DNA of 7,806 bases from Chromatiaceae bacterium (GTDB lineage: Bacteria > Pseudomonadota > Gammaproteobacteria > Chromatiales > Chromatiaceae). Below the pieces are notes generated by a model. That model worked only from the letters and a program-made list of their open reading frames with translations, ran no database searches and was not told where the DNA came from. The position numbers were made by a program, and so were the translations under genes. Shown here piece after piece: positions 1-7,806 of this stretch; the stretch's first letter is position 1, and every line of letters starts with the position of its first letter. Where the stretch lies: assembly GCA_016938795.1 (NCBI GenBank), contig JAFGTZ010000415.1:1-7806 (forward strand), read 5' to 3'.

Positions 1-662
1 CCGGCCAGCTCGATGGCCGCCTCCATGGTCTCGCGCGTGCGAATCTCGCCGATCAGCACCACGTCCGGGGCCTCGCGCAGCACGCTCTTGAGCGCATTGG
101 CGTAGCTCTTGGTATCGCTGCCGATTTCGCGCTGACTGATGATGCACTGCTTGTGCGGATGCACAAACTCGATCGGATCCTCGATGGTGACGATATGGCC
201 TGAGGAGCTGCTGTTGCGATGATCGAGCATGGCCGCGAGCGTGGTGGACTTGCCTGAGCCCGTCGCCCCAACCATGAGCAGGATGCCGCGCTTGTGCATG
301 ATGAGCTTGGAGAGAATGGGCGGCAGACCGAGCTCGGCGCAGCTTGGAATGCTGGTGCGGATATAGCGCAGCACCATGGAAGGATAGCCGCGCTGGTGAT
401 AGATATTGACGCGAAAGCGCGCGCGGGCTTCGAGCGCGATGGCGAAATCGAGTTCAAGCTCTTCCTCGAAGGCCTTGACCTTTTCGGCATCGAGCAGGGA
501 ATAGACGGCCTCGCGACACACCGAGGGCGAGAGTGCCGTCTCGCCGATGGCGCGAAAGTTGCCGTCGATCTTGATCTTTACCGGCATGCCGGGGGTGAAG
601 AAGAGATCCGAGGCATTGTGCCGGATCATCATTTCAAGGTAAGGGGTGATATCCATGGCCAT
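1..662 (-). CDS. PilT/PilU-family type IV pilus ATPase, second copy (3' end cut by window edge)
   Basis: This is a hexameric motor ATPase of the secretion-ATPase superfamily. It is expected to act at the cytoplasmic base of the type IV pilus and help depolymerise pilin during retraction. About 220 residues are visible, from the ATG at 662. The N-terminal PAS-like region carries the family string SDLFFTPG (about residues 18-25). Walker A GATGSGKS lies at 132-139, the Asp box TIEDPIE at 159-165, and Walker B DVVLIGEIR at 200-208 with Glu206. The window ends before the His box and the C-terminal domain. The start is chosen because a GAGG lies 7 nt upstream; a second ATG at 656 is too far from it. 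The VHPHKQC and IRTRETM strings resemble PilU more than PilT, which usually has VHESKK and MRDLET. The gene lies 39 bp after the preceding pilU and is probably cotranscribed with it. Family assignment is secure; whether it is a second PilU or a divergent paralogue is not. Confidence 0.9.
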   Translation of the reverse strand, partial: MAMDITPYLEMMIRHNASDLFFTPGMPVKIKIDGNFRAIGETALSPSVCREAVYSLLDAEKVKAFEEELELDFAIALEARARFRVNIYHQRGYPSMVLRYIRTSIPSCAELGLPPILSKLIMHKRGILLMVGATGSGKSTTLAAMLDHRNSSSSGHIVTIEDPIEFVHPHKQCIISQREIGSDTKSYANALKSVLREAPDVVLIGEIRTRETMEAAIELA

Positions 663-669
663 GGGGAGA

Positions 670-673
670 CCTC
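670..673 (-). promoter_or_regulatory. Ribosome binding site of the second pilus ATPase gene
   Basis: GAGG on the minus strand, 7 nt before the ATG at 662. It favours that ATG over the one two codons downstream at 656. It is one arm of a very short CCTC/GAGG inverted repeat (670-679), too small to be called a regulatory hairpin. Confidence 0.55.
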
Positions 674-701
674 GTGAGGCTGGAATCGGCTGCGCCCGCG
701 C

Positions 702-1865
702 TTATTGGAACGCCTGCGGTTCGTCGTCATCGTTGACGATCTGGAACTCGTCGCCATCGGCAAAGTGATCGTGGGTGCGCGCCTCCTGCCCTTGGAGCTT
801 GATCATGAGGCGCAGCTCGTTCATGGAGTCGGCGTTACGCAACGCGTCTTCATAGGTGATCTTGCCGGCCTCGTAGAGATCGAACAGCGACATGTCGAAG
901 GTCTGCATGCCGATTTCGCGCGAGCGCTTCATGATTTCCTTGATGCCCGAGACATCGCCCTTGAAGATCAGATCCTGAATGAGCGGCGAATTGATCATGA
1001 TTTCCACCGCCGGGATGCGCCCCCCGTCCAGACAGGGCAGCAGACGCTGCGAGACGATGGCGCGCAAATTGAGCGAAAGATCCATGAGCAGCTGATTGCG
1101 CCGCTCCTCGGGAAAGAGGTTGATGATGCGATCGAGCGCCTGGTTGGCGCTGTTGGCGTGCAGGGTCGAGAGACAGAGATGCCCGGTCTCGGCAAAGTTG
1201 ATGGCGTGCTCCATGGTCTCGCGGGTGCGAATCTCGCCGATGAGAATGACATCGGGCGCCTGACGCAGGGTGTTGATGAGCGCCGCATCCCAGCTTTCGG
1301 TATCCACTCCCACCTCGCGCTGGGTGACCAGACAGCGCTCATGCGGATGGACGTACTCGATGGGATCCTCGATGGTGACGATATGGCCCTGGGAGTGCCG
1401 GTTGCGATAGCCAAGCATGGCGGCGAGCGAGGTCGATTTACCTGATCCGGTGCCGCCCACCATGAGCACCAAGCCGCGCTTGCTCATGACGATTTCGTGC
1501 AGCACGGGCGGAAGGTTCAGATCCTCGATGCGCGGAATAGTGGCGTTGATGGTTCGCAGTACCGCGCCCGTGAGGCCCTGCTGCACGAAGACATTGACGC
1601 GAAAGCGCCCGATGCCCTGCGGATTAATGGCGAAGTTGCATTCCTTTTGCTGATCGAAGTCACGGATCTGGCGGTCGTTCATGATGGAGCGCACCAGAAT
1701 GTTGGTCTGGGCGCCGGTCAGGATCTGTTCGCTGAGCGGCGTGACCTGACCGTCAATCTTGCAGGCGGGCGGAAAGCCGGCGGTGATGAAAAGGTCCGAT
1801 CCCTTTCTGTTCATCATGGTGCGCAGACAATCGAGCATGAACTTCGCGGCTTGTTGACGATCCAT
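702..1865 (-). CDS. pilU: PilU-type pilus retraction ATPase
   Basis: This 387-residue protein matches PilU, the accessory retraction ATPase that assists PilT in type IV pilus retraction and twitching motility at the inner face of the cytoplasmic membrane. An N-terminal PAS-like region (SDLFITAG, residues 23-30) precedes the RecA-like ATPase core. Walker A GGTGSGKS is at 137-144 (Lys143) and the Asp box TIEDPIE at 164-170. Walker B DVILIGEIR is at 205-213 with Glu211, and the His box TGHLCLSTLH at 227-236. Strings typical of PilU are ECNFAI, GYRNRHSQGHIVTIEDPIE, QREVGVDTESWD and MKRSREIGMQTFD; the PilT signature AIRNLIRE is absent. The last 30 or so residues form an acidic, probably flexible tail (DGDEFQIVNDDDEP). 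Length is normal for PilU. The ATG at 1865 has a TGAGGA ribosome binding site, and a candidate promoter lies just upstream. It is the first gene of a likely two-gene unit. Old annotations may call it a twitching motility protein PilT; motifs favour PilU. Confidence 0.93.
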   Translation of the reverse strand: MDRQQAAKFMLDCLRTMMNRKGSDLFITAGFPPACKIDGQVTPLSEQILTGAQTNILVRSIMNDRQIRDFDQQKECNFAINPQGIGRFRVNVFVQQGLTGAVLRTINATIPRIEDLNLPPVLHEIVMSKRGLVLMVGGTGSGKSTSLAAMLGYRNRHSQGHIVTIEDPIEYVHPHERCLVTQREVGVDTESWDAALINTLRQAPDVILIGEIRTRETMEHAINFAETGHLCLSTLHANSANQALDRIINLFPEERRNQLLMDLSLNLRAIVSQRLLPCLDGGRIPAVEIMINSPLIQDLIFKGDVSGIKEIMKRSREIGMQTFDMSLFDLYEAGKITYEDALRNADSMNELRLMIKLQGQEARTHDHFADGDEFQIVNDDDEPQAFQ

Positions 1866-1871
1866 GGCGAA

Positions 1872-1877
1872 TCCTCA
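1872..1877 (-). promoter_or_regulatory. Ribosome binding site of pilU
   Basis: TGAGGA on the minus strand, ending 6 nt before the ATG at 1865. It is a good Shine-Dalgarno match at normal spacing and supports this start over the internal Met codons at residues 10, 17 and 18. Confidence 0.7.
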
Positions 1878-1898
1878 CATAGAGTCGAGATTCCAGAG

Positions 1899-1907
1899 TG
1901 TATACCA
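1899..1907 (-). promoter_or_regulatory. Candidate extended -10 promoter element for pilU
   Basis: The minus strand reads TGGTATACA, an extended -10 (TGn followed by TATACA, 1904-1899), about 34 nt before the pilU start. No convincing -35 hexamer is seen 16-18 nt upstream, which fits an extended -10 promoter or one that needs an activator. Transcription would start near 1892 and leave a leader of about 27 nt. The terminator just upstream makes a promoter in this gap likely, but the exact element is inferred. Confidence 0.4.
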
Positions 1908-1911
1908 ATCA

Positions 1912-1927
1912 CCGATGGATTTATCGG
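1912..1927. repeat. Short inverted repeat upstream of the pilU promoter
   Basis: CCGAT and ATCGG arms of 5 bp are separated by 6 bp. The repeat lies where the -35 region of the proposed pilU promoter would be, so it could be an operator half-site pair. Arms this short also occur by chance. No known regulator site is recognised. Confidence 0.2.
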
Positions 1928-1977
1928 GGGAGAGCAGATGGCAGAAGGCAGAGGGCTGGCGGCTGGATGGCGCACAC

Positions 1978-2014
1978 AAAAAAGCCCCTGCCGTCTCTTG
2001 CCCGGCAGGGGCTT
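1978..2014 (-). terminator. Rho-independent terminator of the gltBD unit
   Basis: On the minus strand a GC-rich inverted repeat, AAGCCCCTGCC with GGCAGGGGCTT, forms a perfect stem. One more G-C pair at 1993/2003 extends it to 12 bp, closing a 9-nt loop (1994-2002). It runs into six T residues (1983-1978). The stem begins 22 nt after the gltD stop codon. The T tract is only on the minus-strand side, so it terminates transcription leaving gltD and is not bidirectional. It should insulate the pilus ATPase genes from gltBD transcription. Confidence 0.92.
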
Positions 2015-2036
2015 GGTCAAGCGCCTCGGCGATGCC

Positions 2037-3495
2037 CTAGCGCGGCAGGTCGGAGTGTCCCATGAGCCACTCATCGACCGCGCGGGCGCACTGGCGGCCC
2101 TCGCGGATGGCCCAGACCACCAGCGACTGACCACGGCGCATGTCGCCCGCAGCAAAGACGCCCTCGACACTGGTGTGATAGGCGCGCGCGCCCTCGGTGT
2201 CGCCCTTCACATTGCCGCGCGCATCGAGTTCCAGCCCGGCGCCCGCGCGCAGCTCCTCGATCATGCCCTCGTGCACCGGATGCACAAAGCCCATGGCGAG
2301 CAGCACCAGATCGGCCCTGAGTTCGCCCTCGCTGCCGGGAATCTCCTCCATGCGCCAGCGTCCCTCGGCGTCTTTCTCCCAGCGCACCTGGCAATACTTG
2401 AGCGCCGTCACCTGACCCTCGGCATCGCCCGCGAAGCCCTTGGTGGCGATGTTCCACATCCGCGTGCAGCCCTCTTCCTGCGAGCTTGAGGTGCGCAGCT
2501 TGTTCGGCCAGTTCGGCCAGGTGAGACCCTTGTCCTCCTTCTCGGGCGGACGGTCGAGAATCTCGATCTGGGTGACGCTGGCCGCGCCGTGCCGCACCGA
2601 GGTGCCGATGCAGTCCGAGCCGGTGTCGCCACCGCCCACCACCACTACGTGCTTGCCCTCGGCGCTGATGAAGTCGTCGTCGGGCACATGCACACCCTGC
2701 ACGCGCTTGCTGTTGCGGCTGAGAAACTCCATGGCGAAGTGGATGCCGGCAAAGCTGCGCCCCGGCACGTCGAGATCGCGCGGCTTCTCCGAGCCGCCGG
2801 CGAGCACCACGGCGTCGTAGTCCTCGCGCAGCTTCGCCATGGGCAGATCGACGCCGACATGGGTGTTGGTGTGGAACTCCACCCCCTCGGTGCGCATCTG
2901 CGCCATGCGCCGGTCAATCAGACGCTTGTTGAGCTTGAAGTCGGGGATGCCATAGCGCAACAGACCGCCAATGCGATCTTCCTTCTCGTAGATGGCCACC
3001 TCGTGACCAGCGCGCGCGAGCTGCTGCGCGGTGGCCAGCCCCGCCGGACCCGAGCCGACCACGGCCACGCGCTTGCCGGTGCGCCGCTCGGGCACCTGCG
3101 GCTTGATCCAGCCCTCGTCCCAGGCGCGATCAACGATGGCGCACTCGATGCTTTTGATGGTGACCGGCTTATCGTCGATGTTGAGCGTGCAGGACGTCTC
3201 GCAGGGCGCCGGACAGATGCGCCCGGTGAACTCGGGAAAGTTGTTGGTCGAGTGCAGCACCTCGATGGCCGCGCGCCAGTCGCCCCGGTACACCAGATCG
3301 TTCCAGTCCGGAATGATGTTGTTGACCGGGCAGCCCTGATGACAGAAGGGAATACCACAGTCCATGCAGCGCGCGCCCTGCTCGCGGAGTTCGGACTCGG
3401 CGAGCGGGATGACGAATTCGTCATAGTGCACAACCCGATCGCCGACCGGCGCATAACGCCGGTCGCGACGGTCGAATTCCATGAATCCGGTCGGC

Positions 3496-3503
<8 letters not shown>
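2037..3503 (-). CDS. gltD: Glutamate synthase (NADPH) small subunit
   Basis: The 488-residue GltD is the electron-input subunit of glutamate synthase. It oxidises NADPH on FAD and sends electrons through iron-sulfur centres to FMN in GltB, in the cytoplasm. The N-terminal Fe-S domain has two Cys groups: C46, C49, C54, C58 (CMDCGIPFCHQGC) and C97, C101, C105 (CPAPCETSC). The FAD dinucleotide fold follows, with GSGPAG at 150-155 and the acidic ribose-binding Glu173. The NADPH fold has GGGDTG at 290-295. The C-terminal FAD segment GVFAAGDMRRGQSLVVWAIREGR is at 448-470. Length and the start MGKPTGFMEF are standard for the family. The start overlaps the gltB stop by 8 bp, and AAGGGGA lies 9 nt upstream within gltB, so translation is probably coupled to that of gltB. 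The gene ends in TAG just before a strong terminator, making it the last gene of its operon. Related NADPH-dependent oxidoreductase subunits share the fold, but adjacency to gltB settles the assignment. Confidence 0.97.

Positions 3504-7806
<4,303 letters not shown>

Noticed and set aside
53..490. A 145-codon minus-strand open frame
   Set aside because: It is out of frame with the second pilus ATPase, whose conserved motifs are read in another minus-strand frame over the same bases. Its Ser/Arg/Ala-rich product is a shadow.

Overview
The window is a GC-rich stretch of ordinary bacterial chromosome in which every recognisable gene lies on the minus strand. Transcription therefore runs from high to low coordinates. 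Protein features and gene order suggest a gammaproteobacterium, possibly of the purple sulfur (Chromatiales) type. This rests on three things: a GltB/GltD pair of the proteobacterial NADPH type, PilU-type pilus ATPases close to gltBD, and high GC at third codon positions. The lineage is inferred from memory of such genomes and was not searched.

Layout in transcription order: (1) 7806-3496, the large subunit of glutamate synthase (gltB), cut off at its 5' end by the window edge. (2) 3503-2037, the small subunit (gltD), complete and overlapping the gltB stop by 8 bp. (3) 2014-1978, a strong intrinsic terminator that closes the gltBD unit. (4) 1977-1866, a leader with a candidate extended -10 promoter and a clear Shine-Dalgarno. 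(5) 1865-702, a complete PilU-type pilus ATPase. (6) 662-1, a second, different PilT/PilU-family ATPase, cut off at its 3' end by the window edge and probably cotranscribed with the first.

GltB and GltD together form NADPH-dependent glutamate synthase (GOGAT), which makes two glutamates from glutamine and 2-oxoglutarate. GltD takes electrons from NADPH and passes them through FAD and Fe-S centres to FMN in GltB. The two ATPases belong to the motor family that drives type IV pilus retraction and twitching motility. The two pairs are functionally unrelated neighbours, and the terminator plus new promoter marks the boundary between them.

I found no mobile element, CRISPR array, RNA gene or unknown system. 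The longest gene-free stretch is 171 bp (1866-2036). The points most worth a second look are modest: two tandem ATPases that both carry PilU-like rather than PilT-like signature boxes, and the compact gltD terminator/pilU promoter region.
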